64,000 nt of DNA from Turritopsis dohrnii (GCA_027922465.2 BQMF02000333.1:434001-498000); one strand, 5' to 3'. Shown: positions 1 through 11,593, counted from the stretch's first letter. Translations and numbers: made by a program. Notes: a model not told the origin generated them from the letters alone.

Positions 1-2388
1 GAAGTCGCACCAGGAACATGTAACAACTGGACACGTAAGAAATACCTTTCACCTTGACGAATGCTAGCGTTATACATTCTACTTACAATTTTATCTGCTC
101 CACGTTGCCGTGTCACCCACTTATGTTGTCGTGTTTGAAACACGTAATGGTGGGGGATATCGGGATATAAGTATTGACGTGCCTGTTCATCAACACGATT
201 CAATTGAAACCAAGCAGTTAATTTGGTGTGCCCTTGTCCTCTTTCCAGTGCTGCTTGTTCCTGTCCTTCTCTGAAAAAAATCTGCTGCTCATTTGGACGG
301 TGAACAGGAAGTCGTAAAATAGCATAACTTTGAGTGTGCATTGGAAAAGAGCATAAACGCCACACAGCTTCTGGAGCAGATACATACCTCGCATTTAAAA
401 AGGTTTTGATTTCGTCGTGATTGATACGCTCATTGATTTTAATATGAGCAGTATTGTGTCCTTTGTAAATGTATTTGTACAAATACTTGACGCTTTTAAT
501 GGAAACACAGGCCTCGAGGTTTATATGTGCATTGTATTTTTTGGTGAGAAAAGGATTGTACGGGACGATTCATCTGTTGTCAAGATCCATATTCCGAATT
601 CGAACAGTTCTTCCGTCATTCAGTCGGTGATATAAAGGATAACCGTCCACATTTAAAACAGTTCCATTGTTGAACTGCTTTGGAAAATTTTTGCTGCACT
701 TACCATCATGCATACACGGTGAAGACACATTCAAATGGCCACATGGACCATGGGCCACGCAGGACTTTTATGATCTCCTAAAGTTCTGGTTCTTGGTCCC
801 GATTTGGAATTCGTGCTGATATCAATGAATCAATTTCATCAGCATTGCGCAACTTAAATTCGTTGCCAAGATGCAACAGCATGTGCACATGAGGTAGACC
901 CCTTTTCTGAAATTCTGTAACATCCATCTGTGCTACAGATACACCTAGAACAGAATCTTTGATAATATCGTTTTTGAGAGCTTCCAACTTCAATTTGAAT
1001 ACACGTGTAACCAGATCCAGCCTATCTGATGCGGTTTGACCAGGCAAAAGATTGCGAACAATTTCAGGCCATTTAGGATTGCATGTAAAAGTTAAAAATA
1101 AACCTGGTTTACCTTTTTTTGAAACTTATGACATAACATCTAAGTACAATTGGTGCATATTTCTCGGTGAATCCGAAAAGGTAGATGGCAATACAACAAT
1201 ATTACCCGCACGGAGGTTTCGTTCATGATCAGCTTCCTTTAAATAGTCCATTAAGCCTGTGTAGCTGTCCGCCCGTAATTGTTATTGGTTCTGGCGTATG
1301 AAGTCGAGTCTTGCTCCCTCCACTTTGACATAGCTGTCAACAACAAACTGTTGAAATATTTTTCCAGCTAAATGTAAAGCAGAAAATTCACGTCTAATGG
1401 CAATACGATAAATATAATACTGCAATTGTGTAATTTTATTTCGCCTTTCAGTTGCATGCTGTTGTACATGATTCATGTTCGGACTCCATCCAGGATCACC
1501 TCTAGGAAAAATTATTGGATGCATCATGGAGTCAATGTTTGTCGACGTGTAAGAAATATTACGCAAGGGCTGATCTCTTGGATAAACTACAATATTTCTA
1601 CTAGCAGGAGGTGCACCATCGTTACCTACAAAAATTGCTGCAACTTCTTCGTGATGTGGAGAATTGCATCTCCTCCTGTCTTCACCTTCACGCATATACA
1701 TACCCACTACAGAGGTGGGTCTATTTTCTAAAAATGCCCTTTCTTCTTCTTCTCGTTCGACCTGAACCAAGTTACGATATGCTGCGGCATAAGGTGAAAC
1801 TGTTTTGGTGATGTTGAGCATCAGCCGCACGTCGATCAGCAGCTTGTTCCGGTTGCTCATTGCTTCTAACATATTGGTGCTGCTGAGCATCACATGCACC
1901 TCAAGCAGCAGCTTGGTCCAGTTGCTCATTTTCTCTAAGCAACTGTTGTCGGTGAGCTTGTGCCTCAAGTCGTGAAGCAGCTTGTTTGGGCTGCTCATTG
2001 TTTCGAACATGTTGGTGTTGTTGAGCATCAGATGCACGTCAAGCAGCAGCTTGGTCGGGTTGCTCATTTTCTCTAAGCAACTGTTGTCGGTGAGCTTGTG
2101 CCTCAAGTCGTGAAGCAGCTTGTTCGGGTTGTTCATTAGCCCGTCGCCGTCTTTGACTTTGTGCATCCCTCTCCTTTCTCAAATGAGCACGAATTTCACT
2201 TTGATTGGCACGGTATCTCCTTTGTCGTTCAGCATTTCCAATGCGACGACGTTGTTGAGGATCATCAGAAGGGGGTTGCTGTTGCCTCTCATCATGTTGA
2301 TGTTGCCGCCATCAACAATATCTCTATCAAATTGTGATCTAGGCAAGACAAACCTTTGAGGAATTGCATAGTCATGATCAGAATCCAT
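1..2388 (-). pseudogene. Helitron Rep (HUH nuclease) region, decayed and cut by the window edge
   Basis: Rolling-circle transposon replication initiator. Reading leftward from the ATG at 2388 (MDSDHDYAIPQR...), the pieces follow the order of Helitron Rep proteins: a basic N-terminus (IGNAERQRRYRANQSEIR, in another frame), a Gln/Glu-rich repeat stretch, QFVVDSYVKVE...RLDFIRQNQ (about 1285-1350), a TFTCNPKWPEI block (about 1060-1090), the RGLPHVHML histidine motif of the HUH nuclease (about 882-900), HGPCGHLN...KCSKNFPKQF (about 650-740), VKYLYKYIYKGH (about 480-500) and RYVSAPEAVWRL (about 360-390). Several frameshifts and in-frame stops (for example near 573, 770 and 1126) show it cannot make a full protein. 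The helicase half would lie beyond the left edge. No 5' terminus was identified above 2388. Confidence 0.9.
1816..2140 (-). repeat. Five tandem 69-bp units inside the Helitron N-terminus
   Basis: About five head-to-tail 69-bp units (23 codons each), the last one incomplete. Units 2 and 4, and 3 and 5, are closest to each other, giving a 138-bp higher-order period. In the Rep frame the unit reads as a Gln/Glu/Arg-rich, helix-prone segment (EQPEQAASRLEAQAHRQQLL), interrupted by a TGA in one unit. The period is a whole number of codons, so the expansion kept the frame. Confidence 0.85.
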
Positions 2389-2460
2389 AATTTTTTGAGA
2401 AAAAGTCAAAACCAAAAGAACAATACAGGACAATGAATGTGCAGCATATCTAACTTTCAT

Positions 2461-2880
2461 TTCAACAAAAATAAAAACACAGGCCTGGTGTGTTCTGTCA
2501 GTTCACCTAGCTAAACAGACAACAGAAACAAAAAAGTAACCACAACTTTCCTTTGTTGTCTTTAGGCAAACAAAATGATCGTTTTTCCTCAACTTTATTT
2601 TCTTTGTTGTCGCGCGAAGAAAAGTTTGACTGTTCAAAAGGTTGTTGACAATATTGCCATGGCGCTAATCAGGGGGTAATAAAAGCTTAAAAGTGGATTT
2701 TATCAAGGTCGTTATTAAGTATTATAGAAATATTAATTGAGAATTTCGCTTATATTACTTACTTGTATATATTTCAATTGAAAATATTGCAATTTCATGC
2801 AGTCATCGCCATTTCTTTGGTACTCGTACCATTTATATACCCCCTACTTTGTTGAAGTTCTCCGCGATCTCTCCGTTGCA
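2461..2880. other. Unassigned AT-rich stretch
   Basis: Lies upstream of the Helitron Rep start and before the first H1 repeat unit. It probably contains the Helitron 5' end, but no TC-type terminus could be fixed. No gene seen. Confidence 0.4.
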
Positions 2881-2889
2881 GATCCCCGA

Positions 2890-3342
2890 TTTTTTCGAAG
2901 CTCGCCGCCCATGTCCAGCCTGCGTAGAATTGAGGAAAAAGAAAATTTAGGAATTGGCAACAAAAAGGGTACCCATGTTGTAGAGCTCGAAAAACTGATC
3001 AAAAATTGTATGGGGTCGTTTTGTGACGATTAACCGTTACAGAGATATAGTCAATCAAAATTTTGATGATGTCGCAGACCCGTCACCCCAAAAAATTAGA
3101 CCCAAATTTTTCGTCTCCCCATCGCCTATATCGCAGACCCCCAAAAACGTCAGTTATCCCTATTGGTTATCGAGATAATTTTCCCTAAACATCGCGTTCT
3201 ATTTAGGTCTCAATGTAATGACTTCACACTGACGTCCCACAAAATACAATAAAATGATTGGTCTTACAACTCAATCTGCCATTTTGCGTGACAGACAAAC
3301 AGACAAACGGACAAAAAGAGAATCGGCTATTAATATACAGAC
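2890..3342 (-). repeat. H1 non-autonomous Helitron-like unit, copy 1
   Basis: Reverse-oriented H1 unit. Its 3' end is degraded (the CCGCCTTGGCGGC hairpin is missing, though GCCGCCCATGTCCAGC remains). The body carries the shared blocks 'gaattggcaac', 'agctcgaaaaactgatca', 'tatgggatcg' and 'ccctattggttatcgaga'. The 5' end carries the ACAG-rich microsatellite and 'gagaatcggctattaatat', directly abutting the 3' end of copy 2. Confidence 0.7.
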
Positions 3343-3857
3343 TAGCCGCCAAGGCGGCGTCGTTCGCCGCCCATGTTCAGCATGCGTTGACTTCACGAAA
3401 AATAAAATTAAGGAATTGGCAACCGAAAGAGTTTCCGTGTTGTAGAGCTCGAAAAACTGATCAAAAAAATGTATGGGATCGTTCCGCTACGATCAACCGT
3501 TACAGAAATATCATTGTTCAAAGATTTTGATGACGTCACAGACCCCTCCCCAAAAAAATTAGACCCAAATTTTTCGTCACCCCATCGCCTGTATCGCGGA
3601 CCCCAAAAAACGTGAGTTATCCCTATTGGTTATCGAGATAATTTTCCCTAAACGTCGCATTCGATTAGGGTTTCAATGCAATGGTTTCACACTGACGTCG
3701 CGCACAAGAAGAAAAATAATTTATGTGTAATCTTACATTGCTGACTCCCAGATTTCTTTCGCAGCTCATATCTACCATTTTGCGTGACAGACAAACAAAC
3801 AGGCTGACAGACAGACAGACAGACAGACAGACAGAGAATCGGCTAATAATATATAGA
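3343..3857 (-). repeat. H1 non-autonomous Helitron-like unit, copy 2
   Basis: Complete reverse-oriented H1 unit of about 515 bp. Read on the minus strand it starts with TC plus 'TATATATTATTAGCCGATTC', followed by a (CTGT)n microsatellite (3797-3835), and ends with the palindrome GCCGCCTTGGCGGC followed by TAG(T). A 5' TC and a hairpin just before CTAG are Helitron hallmarks. Contains TGACGTCA near 3530. Confidence 0.75.
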
Positions 3858-4498
3858 TGGTTAGACTTACTTTGTCTACATATTTGGTTTCTATAAGATT
3901 TGAACGAGGCAAGGAATCGTGCCTTAGATTCAGGGTTCCTTGCTTTGAGAAATCGACGATAATAAAAGTCACGTTTGGATATTGTTTTAAGAATTCCAGA
4001 TGTTAATTTCTTGCTTTTCATGTTTCTCTGAAAGTTAAGGAGAATTTCCAACTGAAATTTCCAAACTAAAAATTGTTGTTAAAACTGAAAATATTTTTTT
4101 TTTTACGGACAGGCACCTCTTGGTACTAGCTCAGGAAATATGCTCAAAAAAGATAAACAGTGCACATAAAAACAGTGATACCACAAAAAAGTGTTTTGTA
4201 CGAAAGTGTAAATTGCTTTCATTACTTTTTCATAAAAAATTTGTTTTCCCGTTCACTACCCACCACAGATTTTATTGCGTCTAAATTCAGCTCTTATCTT
4301 GCATTATTTTGACTGTTATTTTTCTGCAGTCTTAAGTTAAATTTGTTCTTCAATTTTGGTGCGTAAATATCCATAAGAGAAGCTATCCTTGTGTTAAAAT
4401 GCTTTCTGATATGACTACATTGACGGCTCTGATTTGAAGTTTTATGTTCCAATTTACATTTTCATTCTCATTACTGATGATGGTCTTCAAAATTTCAG

Positions 4499-4672
4499 GT
4501 GATTGGTCACAATGGAGTGCGTTTGGTACTTGCATTGAAACGTGTCAATCAAATGTCAATGTGCCACCATCACAGCAAAGAACGAGAACGTGTGAAGGAG
4601 GAACATTTGGTTTTGGTTGTCCAGGATCTTCTGTTGATGTTAGAAATTGTAACGTTGGAGTGTCATGTCCAG
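4499..4672 (+). CDS. Thrombospondin type-1 (TSP1) repeat exon 1
   Basis: 174-bp internal exon encoding one complete TSP1 module, an extracellular disulphide-bonded fold used in matrix and adhesion proteins. It starts GDWSQWSAFGTC..TC, giving the WxxW C-mannosylation motif and the GTCxxTC cysteine pair, continues with QQRTRTC, and ends CNVGVSCPG; six cysteines in all. The acceptor is ttcag at 4494-4498 and the donor is GTAAAG at 4673. The exon is phase 1 at both ends, so modules can be duplicated without frame change. No signal peptide or first exon was found upstream. Confidence 0.9.
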
Positions 4673-4752
4673 GTAAAGACTATTTTACATGAAAAATTTA
4701 CGATATGTCAGTTATTTTACATGTATTCATTATGTGAACATTAATATTTCAG

Positions 4753-4926
4753 GAACTCTTACACAATGGGGTGCATTTGGCGCATGCTTTACAACTTGCC
4801 AAATTGGAAACTCTGCCCCAACTTGGCAACGAGAAAGAGAATGTGTTGGAAATACATTTACAGGAAATTGTAATAATGCATCTTTAATCCAAGTTGCTGA
4901 ATGTAATGTAGAGGTACAGTGTCCAG
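4753..4926 (+). CDS. TSP1 repeat exon 2
   Basis: 174-bp phase 1-1 exon. Module begins GTLTQWGAFGACFTTC, so only the second Trp of WxxW is kept; a basic stretch (QREREC) and terminal CNVEVQCPG follow. The intron before it is only 80 bp (4673-4752). Acceptor tttcag, donor GTTGGT. Confidence 0.9.
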
Positions 4927-5014
4927 GTTGGTAAACAAAAGCTTCTCACCACTGCGATTTTCAAACAGATACCTTTTGTGAGATGTAGAAAGAGTTGCAC
5001 ATTTATATTGATAG

Positions 5015-5191
5015 GTGTGTTATCCAATTGGGGAAAATATGGCTCATGTTCTGAGTCTTGTCAAAGTGATCCAAACAATCCTCCCACGAAAACGCGTAGA
5101 AGAACATGCACATTTACCAGTTTTGGTGGTAATTGTGGTGGTGCATTGTTAGTTGATACTGCAACTTGTAATGTTGGGCTTGGGTGTAAAG
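5015..5191 (+). CDS. TSP1 repeat exon 3
   Basis: 177-bp phase 1-1 exon. Module begins GVLSNWGKYGSCSESC, then KTRRRTC (the Arg/Lys layered strand typical of TSP1), FGGNCGG and CNVGLGCK. One codon longer than exons 1 and 2. Acceptor gatag, donor GTATTT. Confidence 0.88.
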
Positions 5192-5761
5192 GTATTTTTT
5201 CTACTTTAATAAATTTTGATCAAAGTCTCGCTTTTATCTAAAAGTTAAGGAGAATTTGTACTCCAGAATACTTGTGGTGGATTGCAAATTCTTCCACGAT
5301 GCGCATAGGCAGAATTTAAAACTTGTTTTAGTTGTGATTGAGAATTGTTATATTTTTTCTACAGAAAGGCACCTCTTGGTATAACCTCAGCAAATTAGTT
5401 CAAAAAAATAAACAGTGCACATAAAAACAGTGATACCACGAAGAAGTATTTTGTACGAAAGTGTAAATTGTTTTCATTTCTTCTTCATAGAGAATTTGTT
5501 TTCTCATTCACTACCCACCCAACATTTCATTGCGTCTAAATTCAGCCTTTACCTTGCATCTGTTTAACTGTTATTTTTGCGCAGTCTAAAGTTAAATTTC
5601 TTCAATTTTGGTATGTAAATATCCATAAGAGAAGTTGTTCTTCTGCTAAAATGCTTTCTAATATGACTACATTGAAGGTGTATGTAAGCTTCTGATTTGA
5701 AGTTTTCTGTTCTACCTTACATTTTCATTCTCATTACTGATGATGGACTCCAAACTTTCAG

Positions 5762-5935
5762 GTGATTGGTCACAATGGGGTGCGTTTGGTACTTGCACTG
5801 AAACGTGCCAATCAAATGTCAATGTGCCACCATCACAGCAAAGAACAAGAACGTGTGAAGGAGGAACATTTGGTTTTGGTTGTCCAGGATCTTCTGTTGA
5901 TGTTAAAAATTGTAATGTTGGAGTGTCATGTCCAG
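5762..5935 (+). CDS. TSP1 repeat exon 4 (duplicate of exon 1)
   Basis: 174-bp exon nearly identical to exon 1 (DWSQWGAFGTCTETC); a few amino-acid changes such as S to G after WSQW and I to T between the first cysteines. Same phase, acceptor and GTAAAG donor. Confidence 0.9.
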
Positions 5936-6015
5936 GTAAAGACTTTTTCTAAATGAAATCTATGATATGTTCAATTATTTGAGCTGTATTCATTATGTAA
6001 ACATTTATATTTCAG

Positions 6016-6189
6016 GAACTCTTACACAATGGGGTGCATTTGGTGATTGCTCAGCAAGTTGCCAACCTGAAAAGTTTGCCCCGACTTCTAAAAGAACCAG
6101 GCAGTGTGTTGGAAGTACATTTACAGGACATTGTAATAATGCATCTTTAATCCAAGTTACTGAATGTAATGTGGAAGTAAAGTGTCCAG
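6016..6189 (+). CDS. TSP1 repeat exon 5 (duplicate of exon 2)
   Basis: 174-bp exon homologous to exon 2 (TLTQWGAFGDCSASC). It differs most from its paralogue in the segment between the second and third cysteines (QPEKFAPTSKRTRQC), while all six cysteines are kept. The concentration of changes in one loop is visible by eye; no rate test was possible. Confidence 0.9.
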
Positions 6190-6275
6190 GTTGGTCAAAA
6201 AAATTTCTCACCACTATGATTTCAAATGAATCGCTTTTGTGAGATATAGAAAGAGTTGTATGTTTATCTTAATAG

Positions 6276-6452
6276 GTGACTTATCCAATTGGGGAGAATA
6301 TAGTCCATGTACTGAAACTTGTCAAAGTGATCGAAATAATCCTCCTATAAGAACACGTACAAGAACTTGCACAAACTTCAGTTTTGGTGGTAATTGTGGT
6401 GGCGTATCATTATTTGACACTGCAAACTGTAATGTGGGAGTTAGTTGTAAAG
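6276..6452 (+). CDS. TSP1 repeat exon 6 (duplicate of exon 3)
   Basis: 177-bp exon homologous to exon 3 (DLSNWGEYSPCTETC...RTRTRTC...NCGG...CNVGVSCK). Last TSP1 module found. It ends phase 1 at a GTCAGT donor, compatible both with a possible terminal exon at 6515 and with the Thr-rich exon at 30292. Confidence 0.88.
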
Positions 6453-6514
6453 GTCAGTTTTGTTCCAGTTTATCTTATTGTATATTATAGTATTATATGT
6501 ATTGATTTTTGTAG

Positions 6515-6615
6515 AAGGGCCAAAAGAGGTTGTTGATAAAATCTTCACACAGGAGGAAAAATATCGTGTAGTATGTCATCAAATTTTGATTAAGTGCAAC
6601 TGGCCAACGTACTAG
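6515..6615 (+). CDS. Possible short terminal exon of the TSP1 gene
   Basis: After a T-rich acceptor (gatttttgtag) there are 33 codons in the phase left by exon 6, starting EGPKEVVDK and ending WPTY then TAG at 6613-6615. An AATAAA occurs near 6731. No domain is recognisable. The short length makes chance likely; if real, it would end the TSP1 transcript here as an alternative to splicing into the GH18-like exons. Confidence 0.25.
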
Positions 6616-7399
6616 AGCGCGGATATGATAGAACCTTCTCAATCAAACTGTTCAAACTGAATGCAATGGCCTAGCATAAATTCTGAAAATTGTTTTATTG
6701 CGTAATGCGAAGGTGATAATTACTAATAAATTATTAAATTTGTGTATATTATTGTTATTGTTATTATTATTTTTCACATTTATGCAGGTGTACAACCAAA
6801 AATGCTAAATCAGTATCAAAAAATTTTTCTCTGAATTTCTAGAATTTTGTATATTCAATTTTTCCAAATACAGGGTGTCAGGGAAAGTGTATTACTGAAA
6901 AGTAATAAGAAATATATACATTTCCCAACTATTTCTGTGTAGCTATACATAGGCTAGTACCTAATGAAGTAACAGTCAGAACCAGCTGGAATGTTGGTAA
7001 AGGCCAAAACACAGACCAAAGGTTAAAATAGTCTGAAAAAGTGAGATAAAATTCGCACCGTATCTGCAGACAATACAAAAGCGCATACAGAAAAAAGCAT
7101 AGGAATAACATGAAGTAAAAGTCTGTCATAGATTGAAAAAGTAGGACTATAAAGACAGATCTCCGGACCCCGTTCAGGAGACACCTTTAATCAAAAATGG
7201 TGTTCTTTCAAAGGTTTGCTAATTTTAAATATGTCCTGTCGAGTATGCTATTTTCCCTTTGGCAATTGCTGATGGTATCGAGTTACACATTATCGTTCCT
7301 TGGCAGAACAACAGTTTTTTTCAAGATGCAGATGTTATGCACCAATTTCAATTATTATTACCAATTTTAACTTGCCTCTGGTGCCAATGGAATGGTGAA
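6616..7399. other. Non-coding, low information
   Basis: No gene seen. The distal part (from about 7150) may be the 3' portion of the minus-strand LINE copy that follows, but no coding similarity could be recognised there. Confidence 0.4.
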
Positions 7400-8165
7400 T
7401 CATCTCTTAGTTGGAAATTAAATTAAATTTGTGGTGGACATTCTTAATAGTTTGATCATGATATAACATCGTATTATTAGCATACATGAGTATACGACAG
7501 TGCTTTAACTGAGATGGATGGTCGTTGATTAGCAAGATCGATGGCCTCAAAATTGAGCCTTGTGGCATGCCATGTGTAATAGTTTGACAATCAGAAATCA
7601 TATTTTCAATGGAAGCAGTTTGACTACGATTGAAAGGGTAACTGCTAATCCAGTTAATTTCGCTACCATTTCTACCATAAGAAGGCAATTCTTGGAGTAA
7701 ACGGTTATGGCTGACAGTGTACAATGTCTTTTTTTAAATTTATAAACATCTATGAAGTACCAGTAATTTTTCACTTATCCATACCCGATCTGATGTGATC
7801 TACTAATTTTACAACTGTGTCACAAGTGGATCTGTTGCCACGAAATCCAAACTGGTATACGCTCGGCAATTTGCTGTATTCTAGATAGTCAACTAAGTAG
7901 TCATGAACGATCTGTTCCACAACTTTTAAGAAGAAGTTCAGAACAGAGATTGGACGGTAATTTTTGACATTGGAGCCGTCACCAGATTTGAAAAAAGCCT
8001 TATTTTTGCCTTTTTACAGCTTTTGAATGATCCTGTTTCAAGGCATTTATTGATCAAAAACATAAGTGGTGCTGCAAGCTTGTTTAAAATATCTTTAATG
8101 ATTCTCTCCGGGATTGTGTCAATACCAGCATAGAAATACGAAAGGAGATAGACTAACATCAAACT
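7400..8165 (-). pseudogene. CR1/jockey-like LINE reverse transcriptase relic
   Basis: Minus-strand RT fragment in pieces: GIDTIPERIIKDILNKLAAP (8040-8140), then VVEQIVHDYLVDYLEYSKLP and QFGFRGNRSTCD in the middle (about 7800-7925), then TVSHNRLLQELPSYGRNG, NWISSYPFNRSQT, GMPQGSILRP and MYANNTMLYH (7450-7720). The RT catalytic motif that is normally YADD reads YANN, and a stop plus a frameshift lie near 7730-7790, so it is dead. Endonuclease and 5' parts are missing, the usual 5' truncation of LINE copies. Confidence 0.85.
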
Positions 8166-9427
8166 TTAGCTCACTTAAGCTCTATTCAAATTTCTATTCA
8201 ATTTTCAAACAATGAGAATCAATGCGTGTTGCCTCGCCTCATTCTCCTTTATGCAATGTTTACTGCTTTTTAACTACTCGGTAAAATGTGAAGTAAAAAC
8301 CGAAAATTTTAAATAAAAAACGAGTATACTTAACAAGTTTATTCGTAAAAACAAACATGCTATCCTTATTAGGGCTTCTAAAAGCTACTTCTTTCAAAAA
8401 TCGGAACTGAATTCGTTGTTTCGTTTTTATGTTATAATGAAAAACATATTTTCGATTTTTCACTTTACATACTTGGACGTTTGTTTCATTATTTTACGAA
8501 CTAAAAGCGCTTTGAAGTTGTTTTCACTAGTACGACCTCTTAAGGGATATAGATTAATTATGGTTATAAATATTGTTTACACTTTCTTAATTGTCAGCGA
8601 ATAATTATCACACCGAAAAAATAAATCTACCAATCAAAATCTCTGGTATAGAATAATGGCGCACGTGCACAGCCGTATATTTTTGTAAAAACAACCTTCT
8701 GTTGTGCAGACATTGAGTGAGAAAAACGTTATGTTTCTGCCAAACCAGATTATAAAGATATTTGGCATACTTTTCCAGAAAAAGAAGTTGAAGTATTTTT
8801 CTCCACCAATTTTAGGCAGTCAGAATATACATTTTATACATAGAATATATTTTTAATGCCATTTATCTGTCAAGGCAACTCTTTTATGAATCTCTTTTAA
8901 AACAGTGAAGTGGTGATATTATTCAATGCAGTGATGATCTCTGTTTCATCAGAAAGCTGGCAGTTTATCCGGAGAACATTGTTCATAGTAGAAAAAATTT
9001 ATAATATTTGTTCATGTTCGTTCAAACAGAAATATCATAAGGAATTTCCACTTAAAAACATACATGTTCATTACGAGAAGCAAGTGTACTTTCGTGTACT
9101 TTTTGTCTTCATTTATATCAACATCAATCTTAAAATCTTCAATATGATTTTACATATTTGCTTAGCTGATCACGATAAAGCAATAAATACGAATATTATT
9201 CTCCTCAAATCATAAAACACAAACTTATTTTTCGTTATGCTATCATCTGAATAATTCTAATAATTTTGATAATTATGCAGAATTGATAAAAAGACATTAC
9301 CTGAAGTCCCACATTTTGAAAAATTGACAATAGATCTCGAGATCTGAATTACAACTTTTATTACGGAGAACAATAAACTTTCATATATAGCGCGAAATTT
9401 TAAATTTTTAAAATTCAACTTTGTATA
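8166..9427. other. Non-coding stretch without recognised features
   Basis: AT-rich. Open frames here are short (up to about 100 codons), lack any recognisable domain or splice context, and are composed of AT-rich codons as expected by chance. Confidence 0.4.
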
Positions 9428-11174
9428 CGGCCACCACCAAAGACGTATACATCGTATACGTAGAACAAAAGAAGTAACTTTAGTGTAAAAAAAGCATTAC
9501 ATAATACAGAACTATAAACTCAAGCACGCAAAAGCAAACATTGAATAACATTACAAAATGTGAATTGAAAGGAAATCCATACCTTCCAACTGTGTTTCTT
9601 TTGTGCCATTTTTAAAATGGATAATCTGTTCTTCACCAACCATCAACATCATGATTTAAACCACGAGTTTCATTTCTTTATTGTTATTGTATTTTTTGTT
9701 TTGCTTTCCTAAAAGATAAAGATTTCGAATACATAATGATTCAAATATGTAATCGTATTATGACAATATCGAAAGAAAAAAGAAACAAATTAAAAGGAAC
9801 TTCTATAACATGTATTAAACTGAAAAACAATAATTGAAGGCACAAATTAAATAACAGAATGTGTATTGCTTTTTAACACTTTTTAACATATCAAAACATT
9901 AAAAAACATACAAAAACATAAACATACTATGACGATATTGAAAGAAAAGCAAAACAAATTAAAAGAAACTTCAAGAACACATTTACTTTAAGAATAATAA
10001 TTAAAACACAAAGTAATTACAGAATTTGTGTAGCTAAAGAGTTTATAACAAACGAAAACATCCACTTTTTAGTCAGCTGCTTTAGCCAGCTGACTATTGT
10101 AATAGCGTTTCGTTGTCGTCGTCTATAATTTTTATTAAATTTTTATTTCTTGTTTAGTAATATTTAAGTGAAAAGAAGACCGAGTGCGAATCATAAGATT
10201 AGCAAATGCCGCTGACTTGCTGCCGTAATCGGCTGCATTTTTTAGTTTCAGTTTAAATCTCCTCTGGCTAATTCAACAGTAAACAACCCTTTATTCTTAA
10301 TTTATCCAGCATACTAACTCTGTTTAGCTAAATATATACTATTTTAACTTTAGTTTAACTTCAATCAAAATGAGATAGCGTTCACTACCAATTCATATGA
10401 TCATGTTAGAAAACAGCATTGATCGTCTTCTGCAGCCATTTTCAAACACTTCTAAACTCTTTACTTCTATATTCATACCTGTAAACAAATTACTGACACT
10501 TTATTTACTTTCCAGTACAAACATATATATTTATAAAACACTTTCGCTACCATTTCTATAAACTGAAATACATAAATCTGCTTCCTTAGTTTCGCAAAAC
10601 TGCTTTTTTGCATTTATGAAGTAGTACCTGAAAACTTTCTGTACTTTCCAGTAGATTTTGTACTGTAAACACTGTGAATACCTCTGCAAACTTTACTTTT
10701 CAGTAAGTTTATACTGAAAATCCATCTATATTTTCTACTGCAAACATGTACTAAATATACTTTCTTCCTGTTACTCGTTAATACTTCTTTCGCAGCCATT
10801 TTGCACTGAAAAACATAAATCAGACTTCTTCATTCACCAGAACTGTTTTTGTGTTGAATGTGATGTAAATCTTCCGTTAATAATGAGCCTTTTATGCCTT
10901 TTAAGTACGTAAATAAACTCACCAAACGTACGTCGTGAATAAAATGGCAAGTAACAACAAATTTAGTAACGGATTCCGTTGCTCTCGATTTTTTATTTTC
11001 GGCAACCAATCAAAATGGCGAAAATAAAAATTTGTTGCGTTTTGACTGGCTTAAAAGACGTGTCTGTCGCCTATAGGTGGCCTTACGCGCTCATAAGAAG
11101 ACGATGACCGTTAAAATACGAAATATATCACTCTGTAAAATAAAAGTAGGATGCACAATCTCGAATTAGTATAA
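9428..11174 (-). repeat. B-type Helitron-like element, copy 1
   Basis: Reverse-oriented copy of a repeat of about 1.75 kb also seen at 23588-25405 and, in the other orientation, inside 50476-54754. Shared blocks include 'catttctttattgttattg', 'tccagcatactaactctgtt', 'cttctgcagccattttcaaa' and 'ggcaaccaatcaaaatggcg'. Its 5' end (11150-11174, read on minus as TATACTAATTCGAG) is the H2 5' end, so B looks like a longer relative of H2. The far boundary is approximate. No open frame longer than about 60 codons. Confidence 0.65.
10070..10096. repeat. Small inverted repeat TAGTCAGCTG...CAGCTGACTA
   Basis: Ten-base arms around a seven-base loop inside B copy 1. The surrounding 10060-10240 has no counterpart that I could find in the other B copies, so this may mark a separate insertion. 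Confidence 0.45.
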
Positions 11175-11290
11175 CTAGCCGCCAAGGCGGCGTCGCTCGC
11201 CGCCCATGTCCACCTTCTCTGTATCACCCCGCAGACCACAATAAACGTCACATTTCCTTATAAACGCCTCTGAGGTTCCATTCTAATGGC
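11175..11290 (-). repeat. H1 3' end fragment
   Basis: Starts ACTAGCCGCCAAGGCGGCG, the reverse of the H1 3' hairpin plus CTAG, directly abutting the 5' end of B copy 1. The rest of the H1 body is lost. Confidence 0.65.
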
Positions 11291-11593
11291 TCCTGGACTG
11301 TTTTAACTTCCTTTCCTGCTGGCTTTATTGCTTAATAAAGCTTTTTTGCACATGAAGACAAATACGTTCCTAGTGTTTCAAATCTTGCATGTTCTAAACT
11401 CAGCCGTTCATTGTCGCGGTCGCATTTAAAATGTCAGCAAAGTTTTTGCTTTACATAATACATTCCCAGCGTGAACTTCACGTGGTTTTTATTTACGATT
11501 TTAAACCAATTAAATATCAATTTAAACAATGGTTCCAAAAAGACTACATTTTATGATGTGCTATAAAACCAATCGATTATCAGTGTAACAATA

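Larger units (their letters stand above)
4028..6490 (+). repeat. Tandem duplication of a three-exon TSP1 block, unit about 1.2-1.26 kb
   Basis: Sequence from 4028 to about 5237 recurs from 5238 to about 6490. Equivalent exons are offset by 1263, 1263 and 1261 bp. The upstream intron is duplicated too: 'aaagttaaggagaattt' and 'aaacagtgcacataaaaa' recur at matching places. Both exons and introns remain highly similar, so the duplication is fairly recent or has been homogenised. Confidence 0.9.

Noticed and set aside
1426..2359. Plus-strand open frames over the Helitron region
   Set aside because: They are antisense to recognisable Rep sequence and have no features of their own.
3254..4051. Short open frames overlapping the H1 units as genes
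   Set aside because: They run through repeat bodies and the CTGT microsatellite (giving runs such as SVCLSVCLSV) and have no domains.
6005..6214. Minus-strand open frame over TSP1 exon 5
   Set aside because: Shadow of a well-supported plus-strand exon.
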